NCBI RefSeq assembly: GCF_013409865.1
Contig: NZ_JACCBM010000001.1
Location: 1,426,001 to 1,490,000, forward strand
Direction of reading: 5' to 3'
Source: Herbiconiux flava
Lineage (GTDB): Bacteria > Actinomycetota > Actinomycetes > Actinomycetales > Microbacteriaceae
Length of the DNA stretch: 64,000 nucleotides
This document shows positions 27,839 through 35,339 of this stretch, in pieces (positions within the stretch are counted from its first letter, which is position 1; the number at the start of each line of letters is the position of its first letter). The translations under genes and the position numbers were made by a program. Under the pieces are notes generated by a model that was not told where the DNA came from, did no database searches, and saw nothing but the letters and a program-made list of their open reading frames with translations.

Positions 27839-29128
27839 ATGAATAGGCGATCACGCATTAGCGAGCCGTGGCGCTCCGATTTCCGGCGATTCTGGTCGGC
27901 GGAGGCGACGTCGCTCACGGGGGAGCAGATCCGTGAGTTCGCGGTGCCTCTCCTGGCCATCACGGTGCTCGGGGCATCCGCCGCTGATCTGGGCGTGATC
28001 GGCCTCGTGCAATGGCTGCCCTTTCTGCTGCTCGCGTTGCCGCTCGGCGTGATCGCCGACCGGAGCCGACGCCGACGCCTGATCATCCTCAGCCAGTGGT
28101 CGCGCGCGGTTCTGATGCTGACGGTCGTCGTCGCCGCGGTGCTCGGCGGGCTCACCCTCCCGCTGTTGATCGCCCTGGTGGCCGCGCTCGGAGGCTTCGC
28201 GGTGCTCTACGAGGTCTGCTACCAATCGGTGGTGCCGTCGCTGGTGCCGCAGCCGGCGCTCCAGGGTGCGAACGCGCGGTTGCAGGCCACCGCCTCGGCC
28301 GCCGAGATCGGCGGGCCGGGCATCGCCGGCGTGCTCGCTCAGGCGTTCGGCGCGCCGGCCGCCCTGGTGGCGACCACGATCGGGTACGTCGTGTCGGGGA
28401 GCGCGGTGGCGAGCATCCGCACCCCGGAGCCTTCGCCTGAGACCCTCTCGGACTCGGAGTCGCGCCGAGGACGACGGCCCGGTGCAGAATTCGTCGGCGA
28501 GCTGCGCGACGGCATCCGGCACGTCGTGCACGACCGCTACCTGCTCGCGAACGTCGGCTTCTCGGCGCTCTACAACCCGTTCGCGCAGTGGATCGTGGTG
28601 CTCTTCACGCTGCACTGCATCCGCGTGCTCGGGCTGGACGCGGGCCAGATCGGGCTCGTCTTCTCGCTGGGCGCGGCGGGGGCGCTCGCCGCGGCGGCGA
28701 TGACGCCGACCCTGACGCGGCGGTTCCGGGCCGGGCGGGTGCTGCTGTGCTGCGCGGCCGTCGAGTGCGGTGTGCTCATGGTGATCCCGCTGGTCGACGC
28801 GAGCTGGGGCACTCCGGCGATCATCGCGGTTCTCGCCGGAGTCTGGGCGCTGAACGGGGCGGGCACCGGTGTCTCGAGCGTGCTGCTGGTGACCATCCGG
28901 CAGCTGCGCACCCCGTCGTGGCTGCTCGGGCGCGTTAACGCCTCGATGCGCACCGTGACCTACGGCTCCATCTCGATCGGGGCGCTGGCGGGCGGGCTCG
29001 CCGGGGAGTGGCTCGGCACACGCGCCGGGATCGCGTTGGGGGCGGGGCTATGTCTGGTGACGGTGGCGTGGGTGGCGCTGTCGCCGCTCGCCCGCATCCG
29101 AAGCGTCGACGAGCTGGCGGTGGTGTAG
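27839..29128 (+). CDS. MFS exporter (EntS-like), copy 2
   Basis: 429 residues from ATG 27839 (MNRRSRISEPWRSDFRRFW), about twelve membrane helices and the loop GVIADRSRRRR. It is homologous along its length to the MFS protein at 8240. The frame is open further upstream, but that part crosses the divergent CGNR promoter. The substrate is unknown; family members export siderophores, macrolides or other drugs. A hexanucleotide repeat follows its stop. Confidence 0.88.
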   Translation: MNRRSRISEPWRSDFRRFWSAEATSLTGEQIREFAVPLLAITVLGASAADLGVIGLVQWLPFLLLALPLGVIADRSRRRRLIILSQWSRAVLMLTVVVAAVLGGLTLPLLIALVAALGGFAVLYEVCYQSVVPSLVPQPALQGANARLQATASAAEIGGPGIAGVLAQAFGAPAALVATTIGYVVSGSAVASIRTPEPSPETLSDSESRRGRRPGAEFVGELRDGIRHVVHDRYLLANVGFSALYNPFAQWIVVLFTLHCIRVLGLDAGQIGLVFSLGAAGALAAAAMTPTLTRRFRAGRVLLCCAAVECGVLMVIPLVDASWGTPAIIAVLAGVWALNGAGTGVSSVLLVTIRQLRTPSWLLGRVNASMRTVTYGSISIGALAGGLAGEWLGTRAGIALGAGLCLVTVAWVALSPLARIRSVDELAVV

Positions 29129-29140
29129 CCGTCGCCGCCA

Positions 29141-29226
29141 GAGCCAGAGCCAGAGCCAGAGCCGGAGCCAGAGCCGGAGCCGGAGCCGGAGCCAGAGCCG
29201 GAGCCGGAGCCAGAGCCGGAGCCGGC
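29141..29226. repeat. Hexanucleotide tandem repeat (AGAGCC/GGAGCC)
   Basis: About 14 uninterrupted 6-bp units alternate between AGAGCC and GGAGCC. They fill the gap between the convergent MFS and MarR stops. In the minus direction the repeat is pyrimidine/G mixed (GGCTCC, GGCTCT). It is open in several frames but has no plausible start. Confidence 0.9.
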
Positions 29227-29237
29227 GCAGGCGACCG

Positions 29238-29738
29238 CTACTGACCCTTCCGCCGCCGCGGCGCCGCCGAGCGGGGCGGATTCGCCCGCAGCTGACCGGC
29301 GGCCCGGCCCAGGATGCGCGCCAGCTCCTCGACGTCCGCATCCGTCAGCGCTGAGAACAGCAGCTCCCGCAGCGCCGCGACGTGCCCCGGGAACACCGTG
29401 TCGAGCGCGTCCCGTCCGGCCTCGGTGACGGTCACGACGGTGCTCCGCTCGTCCTCGGGTGAGGGCCCGCGCGTGACGAGTCCGCGCTGCTCGAGCAGCT
29501 GCGCCTGGTAGGTCAGGCCGCTCCGGCTGTAGACGACGCCATCGGCCAGGTCGGTCATCCTGAGTCGCCCGTCGGGGGCGTCGCCGAGGCGGGCGAGCAG
29601 CTGGAACTGCACGTAGCTGAGGTCGCCGGCGTCACGCAGCTGCTTCTCGACGGAGTGGCGCAGCAGGCTGCTCACCTCGGTGAAGGCGAAGTACGCCTCG
29701 AGTTCGGTCGCGGTCAGCCCGCGTGATCGTTCGCCCAT
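29238..29738 (-). CDS. MarR-family regulator
   Basis: 166 residues from ATG 29738. The winged-helix core has LSYVQFQLLARL, RMTDLADGVVYSRSGLTYQA (recognition helix) and the wing with PSPEDERSTVVTVTEAGR. The start is chosen because TAGAAT (29746-29751, minus strand) lies seven bases upstream; the earlier ATG at 29747 overlaps this hexamer. It is divergent from the quinone-oxidoreductase gene, and two near-identical 18-bp palindromes lie between them. It probably represses both itself and that gene. Confidence 0.92.
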   Translation of the reverse strand: MGERSRGLTATELEAYFAFTEVSSLLRHSVEKQLRDAGDLSYVQFQLLARLGDAPDGRLRMTDLADGVVYSRSGLTYQAQLLEQRGLVTRGPSPEDERSTVVTVTEAGRDALDTVFPGHVAALRELLFSALTDADVEELARILGRAAGQLRANPPRSAAPRRRKGQ

Positions 29739-29753
29739 GGAGGACATTCTATG

Positions 29754-29771
29754 TGCTTCGACTTCGAAGCA
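29754..29771. promoter_or_regulatory. MarR operator, site 1
   Basis: The palindrome TGCTTCGACTTCGAAGCA has 8-bp arms around CT. It begins three bases upstream of the marR -10, so binding would block marR transcription. Confidence 0.85.
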
Positions 29772-29789
29772 GTGATACCGTCGGGCTAT

Positions 29790-29807
29790 TGCTTCGAACT
29801 CGAAGCA
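29790..29807. promoter_or_regulatory. MarR operator, site 2
   Basis: The palindrome TGCTTCGAACTCGAAGCA has the same arms as site 1 and lies exactly 36 bp downstream of it. It overlaps TATTGC, the probable -10 of the oxidoreductase gene, and precedes its GAGGAGGGG ribosome site. Confidence 0.85.
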
Positions 29808-29827
29808 GCCGAGGAGGGGATCAGATC

Positions 29828-30760
29828 ATGAAGGCAGTGCGTTTCCACCAGGTCGGTGGCCCCGAGGAGCTCCGCACCGAGGAGATCGAGAAGCCCGAGC
29901 CGACGACCGGGCAGGTGCGGCTGCGCGTCGCGGCCTCGGCGTTCAACGCGGCCGATGCCGGCATGCGCGGCGGGTTCCTGCCGATCCCGGTCGTGCTGCC
30001 GCACGTGCCGGGCTACGACGTCTCGGGGGTCGTCGACGCGCTCGGCGACGGCGTCGAGGGTGTCGCCGTGGGTGACGCGGTGATCGCGTTCCTCCCCATG
30101 GAGCGAGACGGGGGAGCCGCCGACTACGTCATCGCCCCGGCGGAGGCGGTCGTGGCGGCGCCGATGAGCATCCCACTCACCGACGCCGCCGCCCTGCCCT
30201 CGGTCGCGCTGACCGCGTGGCAGGCCCTGTTCGACGACGGCCGGCTCGAGGCGGGTCAGCGACTGCTCATCGTGGGCGCCGGAGGAGTGGTGGGCACGTA
30301 CGCCGTGCAGCTCGCGAAGCGCGCCGGGGTGCACGTCATCGCGACGGCGAGCCCCCGCAGCATCGACGCCGTGCGCGTGGCGGGAGCCGACGAGATCGTC
30401 GACCACACCTCCGTCGACCTCCTCGCTGCCGTCGACGGCCAGGTCGACGTGCTGCTGAACCTCGCCCCCATCGATCCCGAGCGCTTCGCCGGGCTCGTGG
30501 CGCTCGTGCGCGACGGTGGCGCTGTCGTCAGCACCACGGCGTTCATGGCGACCCCGGGTGACGCCGAGCGCGACGTGCGGGCGGCCACCGTCTTCGTGCT
30601 GCCGAACCGGCAGCGGCTCGCCGAGCTCGTCGCCCTCGTCGACTCGGGCGAGCTCACGGTCGAGGTCACGCGACGCATCCCGCTGGCCGAGCTGGCCGCG
30701 CTCCACACCGAGGCCGCGGCGGGCCGGGTCGCGGGCAAGGTGATCGTGCTCCCCGAGTGA
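29828..30760 (+). CDS. NADP-dependent quinone/zinc-type oxidoreductase
   Basis: 310 residues from ATG 29828, with GAGGAGGGG upstream. Medium-chain reductase pattern: N-terminal GroES-like domain (MKAVRFHQVGGPEELR, VPGYDVSGVVDALG), then a Rossmann domain with VGAGGVVGTYAVQLAKR. No structural or catalytic zinc cysteines are visible, which points to the quinone oxidoreductase (QOR) branch. It reduces quinones or enones with NADPH. It is under the divergent MarR regulator, a common electrophile-sensing arrangement. Confidence 0.92.
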   Translation: MKAVRFHQVGGPEELRTEEIEKPEPTTGQVRLRVAASAFNAADAGMRGGFLPIPVVLPHVPGYDVSGVVDALGDGVEGVAVGDAVIAFLPMERDGGAADYVIAPAEAVVAAPMSIPLTDAAALPSVALTAWQALFDDGRLEAGQRLLIVGAGGVVGTYAVQLAKRAGVHVIATASPRSIDAVRVAGADEIVDHTSVDLLAAVDGQVDVLLNLAPIDPERFAGLVALVRDGGAVVSTTAFMATPGDAERDVRAATVFVLPNRQRLAELVALVDSGELTVEVTRRIPLAELAALHTEAAAGRVAGKVIVLPE

Positions 30761-30882
30761 CGGGCGGGCATCCGCCGCTCGGTTCGGGGCGGGCGAGCGG
30801 ATGCGCGCTGCGCCCCCGCGCGGCCACCGCCCCCTCGCGCGCCGACCCCGCGCAGGCGTCGCGCGGGCCTGGCGCCGTGGCG

Positions 30883-32076
30883 TCACTCGTGCTCGGGCAG
30901 CAGCGGCGCATCCAGCCCCGGATCGCGGTCGAGCTGCACCGCCCTCGACACCGACGCCGCACCGAACCGGTCGCGCACCGCGTCGAGCACGGTGTCCAGG
31001 CGCGCCTGGTCGTTCCAGTCGATGGGCAGCTCGGGCGGCAGGCTGTCGGCCCGGCCGAGCTGCGACAGGGAGATGCCGATCAGGGTGATGCCCCGCGCAC
31101 CGATCTCGGGTCGGGCGGCTGCGAGCAGCTCGCGTGCGACCTCGAGCAGCACCGACGTGCGGTCGGTCGGGCGCACGGTGCGCGATCGGGTGGCCTTCGC
31201 GTAGTCGCCGAAGCGGAGGCGGAGCACCACCGTGCGGCAGACCCGGTCGCCGTCACGCAGGCGCCGGGCCAGGCGGTCGACGATCTGGGTGAGGAAGAGG
31301 TCGAGCTCTTCGTCGCTACGCGGCTTCGTGCCGAGGGCCCGCTGCGAGCCGATCGACGACCGACGCCGGGTGGTGTCGACGGGCCGCGGGTCGCGCAGCC
31401 GCGCCAACGCATGCAGATGGGCACCGGCTGCCCGACCCAGCAGGCGCTCGGCGGTGGCCTCCTCGAGCTCGGCCAGCTGCCCGACCGTGGTGATCCCAAG
31501 CCGGTGCAGCTTCTCGGCGGTGACCGCGCCGACGCCCCACAGCCGTTCGACGGGCAGTGGCATGAGGAACTCCCGCTCCCGAGCGGGCTCCACCACGAGC
31601 AGCCCGTCGGGCTTGCACACCGCGCTCGCCACCTTCGCGAGGAACTTCGTGCGCGCCACCCCCACCGAGATCGCCAGCCCGGCCTCGACGCGCACCCGCT
31701 CGCGCAGCCGCACGGCCACCTGCTCGGGCGAGCCGGCCAGTCGCCGCAGCCCGCCCACTTCGAGGAACGCCTCGTCGATCGACAGGCCCTCCACGAGCGG
31801 CGTCGTGTCGCGGAAGATCGCGAACACCGCCTTGCTCGCCGCCGAGTACGCCTCCATGCGCGGATGCACGAACACCGCGTCGGGGCACAGCTCACGCGCC
31901 TGGCGGCCGCCCATCGCGGTGCGAACCCCGCGCGCCTTGGCCTCGTAGCTCGCCGCGAGCACGACCCCGCCGCCCACGATCACCGGACGCCCCCGCAGCT
32001 CGGGCGCATCCCGCTGCTCGACCGAGGCGTAGAACGCGTCGAGGTCGGCATGCAGCACACTCGCCTCGCCCCGCAT
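30883..32076 (-). CDS. dinB: DNA polymerase IV (Y family)
   Basis: 397 residues from ATG 32076 with GGGAGGCGGG upstream. Catalytic motifs DLDAFYASVEQ and SIDEAFLEV carry the metal-binding acidic residues, followed by the HhH thumb (LWGVGAVTAEKLHRLGI) and little-finger domain. It performs error-prone translesion synthesis. The C-terminus lacks a clear beta-clamp motif at the very end. No LexA-type box is seen just upstream. A longer frame to 32118 is less likely. Confidence 0.94.
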   Translation of the reverse strand: MRGEASVLHADLDAFYASVEQRDAPELRGRPVIVGGGVVLAASYEAKARGVRTAMGGRQARELCPDAVFVHPRMEAYSAASKAVFAIFRDTTPLVEGLSIDEAFLEVGGLRRLAGSPEQVAVRLRERVRVEAGLAISVGVARTKFLAKVASAVCKPDGLLVVEPAREREFLMPLPVERLWGVGAVTAEKLHRLGITTVGQLAELEEATAERLLGRAAGAHLHALARLRDPRPVDTTRRRSSIGSQRALGTKPRSDEELDLFLTQIVDRLARRLRDGDRVCRTVVLRLRFGDYAKATRSRTVRPTDRTSVLLEVARELLAAARPEIGARGITLIGISLSQLGRADSLPPELPIDWNDQARLDTVLDAVRDRFGAASVSRAVQLDRDPGLDAPLLPEHE

Positions 32077-32185
32077 CCCGCCTCCCGTCGAGCTCGCTCC
32101 CTGCGGAGATCGTCGCACGCACCGGCGACATCGCGTCGGCCGGGTCAGGCGTCAGAGGTCAGGGGCAGAGGCCAGGCGTCAGGGG

Positions 32186-32491
32186 TCAGGCCAGGGCGCG
32201 CTCCAGGAGCGCCGGGAAGGTGGGGGCGTCGAGGCGGGTGACGCGGCCGTCGTGGCGGTAGGCGCGCCAGGCGGAGCCGGCGGCGTCCGCGCCGGGCGCC
32301 GAGAGCTCGTGGATGGTGAAGAGCGGCGTGGTCGCGTAACGGGTGACGCGGAAGAGCGTCCAGACCCGCGGGTGCAGCACCGCGAGCGTGAAGCGCTCGC
32401 CGTCGAAGGAGAAGTCGAGCGAGCCGCTGAAGGGGGCGGCGGTCGGGAGGGCGGAGGTGTCGACGGTCGGGTTGTCCTGCAACATGTCCAT
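32186..32491 (-). CDS. Hypothetical protein
   Basis: 101 residues from MDMLQDNPTVDTSALP. The compact region SLDFSFDGERFTLAVLHPRV, then WTLFRVTRYATTPLFTIHEL, suggests a beta-rich domain. TAGCGT (32499-32504, minus strand) ends seven bases before this ATG, so a leaderless start here is better supported than the longer 148-codon frame. Function unknown. It is divergent from rlmC. Confidence 0.6.
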   Translation of the reverse strand: MDMLQDNPTVDTSALPTAAPFSGSLDFSFDGERFTLAVLHPRVWTLFRVTRYATTPLFTIHELSAPGADAAGSAWRAYRHDGRVTRLDAPTFPALLERALA

Positions 32492-32587
32492 GCCCGAGAC
32501 GCTACGGACGCGACCCGAACCCGACCCGAACGCGAGCTTAACGCGGGGCGAGAACCCGGTGCAGCCCAGAAGACGAGACGCCCTCGG

Positions 32588-32640
32588 CCCCGCCCACCGC
32601 AACCCCGCCCACCGCAACCGCGCCCACCCCAACCGCGCCT
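32588..32640. repeat. Imperfect 15-bp repeats upstream of rlmC
   Basis: Three imperfect copies of a unit resembling CCGCCCACCGCAACC lie directly before the rlmC -10 candidate TAGACT (32640-32645). Confidence 0.6.
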
Positions 32641-32653
32641 AGACTGGCAGGCC

Positions 32654-33859
32654 ATGCAGTGCTCCTACTTCGACGCCGGCATCTGCCGCTCGTGCACACT
32701 GCTCGACCAGCCCTATGCCGAGCAGCTCGCGGGCAAGGAGCGACGGAGCCGCGAACTGCTGGCCGCCTTCCCCGCCGCCGAATGGCTGCCGTCCGCCGCG
32801 AGCGCCCAGGAGGGCTTCCGCAACAAGGCGAAGATGGTGGTCGGCGGCACGGTCGATGCGCCGACGCTCGGCATCCTCGACGAGCGCCGACGCGGAGTCG
32901 ACCTCTCGCGCTGCCCGCTCTGCACCGACGGCATCCTCGCCGCGATGCCCGCACTCACGGCGTTCGTCAGCGCAGCGCGGCTGGAGCCGTACGACGTGCC
33001 CGCGCGTCGGGGCGAGCTGAAGTACGTGCTCGTCACCGAGTCACCCGACGGCGAGCTGATGGTGCGCTTCGTGGTGCGCGACGAGCAGGTGCTGCCGCGC
33101 ATCCGTCGCGAACTGCCCGCCCTGCAGCGCGCCCTGCCGAACGCTGCGGTCGTGTCGGTGAACCTGCAGCCCGAGCACAAGGCGATCGTCGAGGGGGAAC
33201 GCGAGATCGTGCTGACCGACCGCGAGACGCTGCCGATGCGGCTCGGCGCGGTGACGCTGAGCCTCAGACCGCAGAGCTTCTTCCAGACCAACACGGCCAT
33301 CGCGATCGAGCTCTACGCCCAGGCCCGCGCCTGGATCGACGAGGTCGACCCCGCCTCGCTCTGGGACCTCTACTGCGGCGTCGGCGGCTTCGCCCTGCAC
33401 GCGGCGGTGCCGCTGAGGCGCTCGCTGCTGGCGATGGCGACGGATGCGCGCCCCGCCCCGCCCGTTTCGAGCACCTCGGCCACCGACCGCCCGCGCGACG
33501 TCACGGGTATCGAGGTCAGCCCGGAGGCGGTCGCCGCCGCCCGCGAGACCGCCGCCGCCCTCGGGCTGGACCGGGTGCGCTTCGAGGCGGCGGACGCCAC
33601 CGCGTTCGCGCTGGCCGCGACCGAGCCGCCCGAGCTCGTGCTCGTGAACCCGCCCCGGCGCGGCATCGGCGCCGACCTCGCCGCCTGGCTCGAGCGCTCG
33701 GGGGTGCGGCACGTCGTCTACTCCAGCTGCAACCCCGTCACCCTCGCATCGGATCTCGCGGTCATGCCGTCCTTCACCGTGCGCCGTGCGCGCCTGTTCG
33801 ACATGTTCCCGAACACCGCGCACGTCGAGGTGATCACCCTTCTGGAGCGGGTGGCCTGA
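32654..33859 (+). CDS. rlmC: 23S rRNA (uracil-747-C5)-methyltransferase RlmC
   Basis: 401 residues. The iron-sulfur cysteines C3, C11, C14 and C87 are all at the positions of E. coli RlmC (MQCSYFDAGICRSC). EGFRNKAKMVVGG is also typical. The SAM-binding WDLYCGVGGFAL, the NPPRRG motif and the catalytic Cys in YSSCNPVTLA follow. It methylates U747 of 23S rRNA. TAGACT lies eight bases before ATG. The final 26 bp overlap the convergent esterase gene. Confidence 0.93.
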   Translation: MQCSYFDAGICRSCTLLDQPYAEQLAGKERRSRELLAAFPAAEWLPSAASAQEGFRNKAKMVVGGTVDAPTLGILDERRRGVDLSRCPLCTDGILAAMPALTAFVSAARLEPYDVPARRGELKYVLVTESPDGELMVRFVVRDEQVLPRIRRELPALQRALPNAAVVSVNLQPEHKAIVEGEREIVLTDRETLPMRLGAVTLSLRPQSFFQTNTAIAIELYAQARAWIDEVDPASLWDLYCGVGGFALHAAVPLRRSLLAMATDARPAPPVSSTSATDRPRDVTGIEVSPEAVAAARETAAALGLDRVRFEAADATAFALAATEPPELVLVNPPRRGIGADLAAWLERSGVRHVVYSSCNPVTLASDLAVMPSFTVRRARLFDMFPNTAHVEVITLLERVA

Positions 33860-34793
33860 CCGGTCCGCGACGCGCCAGCACGCTCGCCGCGTGACCGAGG
33901 GCGCGGCGGGACTCGGGCGTGAACGTCGCCCCGACGAAGTCGTGGACGCCGCCGCGGTAGAGGCGCAGCTCGACCGCCGAGGGGGCCGGACGGGCATCCT
34001 GAGCCGGTGGCGGCTGCCGCCTGGCCAGCTGCTCGGCCTTTCGCGCGAACCGCTTCGCGTCGGCCGCGAACACGTCGTGCGTGCCCTGGTACACGAAGGT
34101 CGGGGGCAGCTGCTCGAGGGAATCGTTCAGCGGGCTGACCAGGCGGCCCGCGATGTCGCCGCCGCGCGCCCACAGCCGGGCGCAGTGCACCAGGCCGGCG
34201 GCGGCGAGCGTGGGGTCGAGCCGCTCGAGCCGTGCCACTGCCGGGTTCGACATCGTCGCGTCGAGCCAGGGCGAGAACAGCAGCAGACCGTCGGGCAGCT
34301 CGGCGCCGCGATCGCGCCGCACCAGCGTATGGGCCAGGGCGAGACCCGCGCCGGCGGAGTCGCCGGCGACGAAGACCCCGCGGCCCGCCGCCCGCCGCCG
34401 CACCTCGACCATCACCGAGTCGAGGAAGGGCAGGGCCTCGCTCAGCGAGTGCTCGGGGGCCCGCGGATAGAGGGGCACGGTGACGGTGACGCCGCTCAGC
34501 GCGATCAGGCGGTCGATGATCCACCAGTGCGCCTTCAGCAGCGGGAAGACGTAGGCGCCGCCGTGCAGGTAGACGAGCTCGGGGGCTCCCGGTCGGCCGC
34601 GGCGGGGCGTCAGTGTCACCACCGGCACCCCCAGCACGGTCTCCTCGCTCACCTCGCAGCGGCGGCGGAGCGCGCGCGTGAGAGGAGCCGGCGGCCGGCG
34701 GGTCGCGATGGCGGCGTCGATCCGCTCGGCCGAACGGAAGCGGTTCGGCGTGAGACGCAGCAGGGAGCGCGTGAGCAGCATCGACAGCGACAT
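33834..34793 (-). CDS. Alpha/beta hydrolase (HSL-type esterase)
   Basis: 319 residues. Hormone-sensitive-lipase group motifs: YLHGGAYVF oxyanion hole, nucleophile AGDSAGAGLA, acid TFVYQGTHDVFAADA and His in GGVHDFVGA. It hydrolyses short-chain esters; cytoplasmic. It starts three bases after the stop of the VOC gene, so the two form an operon. The 3' end overlaps rlmC by 26 bp on the other strand. Confidence 0.9.
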   Translation of the reverse strand: MSLSMLLTRSLLRLTPNRFRSAERIDAAIATRRPPAPLTRALRRRCEVSEETVLGVPVVTLTPRRGRPGAPELVYLHGGAYVFPLLKAHWWIIDRLIALSGVTVTVPLYPRAPEHSLSEALPFLDSVMVEVRRRAAGRGVFVAGDSAGAGLALAHTLVRRDRGAELPDGLLLFSPWLDATMSNPAVARLERLDPTLAAAGLVHCARLWARGGDIAGRLVSPLNDSLEQLPPTFVYQGTHDVFAADAKRFARKAEQLARRQPPPAQDARPAPSAVELRLYRGGVHDFVGATFTPESRRALGHAASVLARRGPVRPPAPEG

Positions 34794-34796
34794 GGG

Positions 34797-35171
34797 CTAC
34801 TTCGCCTGTTCGACGCCCAGCACGTTGCCGTCGGGATCGGTGATCCAGGCCACCCAGGCAGAGCCCTGGTCGGCGATGCCGTTCACCGTCGTGATCTCGT
34901 CGGTGTCGTACTCCTCGGGCGCGATGCCGCGCTCCTGCAGCCAGGCCACCTCGGCCTCGAGGTCGTCGACCCGCCAGGAGGCCTGGGTCTGGCTGTCCTT
35001 CGTGCCGGTCGTGCTCAGCGAGGCCTTGAGGCGGGTGGCGCCGGTCTGGAAGGAGATGGTCGAGTCGTCCTCGTCGACGATCGCGAGCTGGAGCTTCTCG
35101 CCGTAGAACTCGCGGGCGTGCTCGAGGTCCTTCACGAGCAGCACGACGTCGATGGGGTGGGTTCCGAGCAT
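34797..35171 (-). CDS. VOC-family (glyoxalase/dioxygenase fold) protein
   Basis: 124 residues made of two beta-alpha-beta-beta-beta modules: PIDVVLLVKDLEHAREFYGE then SWRVDDLEAEVAWLQERGI, ending WITDPDGNVLGVEQ. The family includes glyoxalases, dioxygenases and resistance proteins; substrate unknown. AGGAGG lies six bases before ATG. First gene of a two-gene operon with the esterase. Confidence 0.9.
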   Translation of the reverse strand: MLGTHPIDVVLLVKDLEHAREFYGEKLQLAIVDEDDSTISFQTGATRLKASLSTTGTKDSQTQASWRVDDLEAEVAWLQERGIAPEEYDTDEITTVNGIADQGSAWVAWITDPDGNVLGVEQAK

Positions 35172-35223
35172 GAGGGCCTCCTGGGGATGTGTCGTCTGCT
35201 CCAGCCTGTCCCGGTCGGGGCGT

Positions 35224-35292
35224 CGCGCCAAGCGTTCGGAGGTCGTCGAGCGTGGTCGCCTGCGTGGCTGCGTCGCCGCGCCAAGCGTTCGG
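35224..35292. repeat. Direct 16-bp repeat upstream of the molybdoenzyme gene
   Basis: CGCGCCAAGCGTTCGG occurs exactly at 35224-35239 and 35277-35292, 53 bp apart (about five helical turns), in the gap between the divergent VOC and molybdoenzyme genes. Such phasing suggests a regulator binding twice on one DNA face. Confidence 0.65.
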
Positions 35293-35339
35293 TGGTGCGG
35301 CTCCGAACACCAGGGGAACACCGAGCTCAGGAGGCCGCC

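Noticed and set aside
29129..29244. Coding tail of the MFS protein or a small Ala/Arg-rich peptide over the hexamer repeat
   Set aside because: The MFS frame stops at 29126-29128 and the other frames lack a plausible start.
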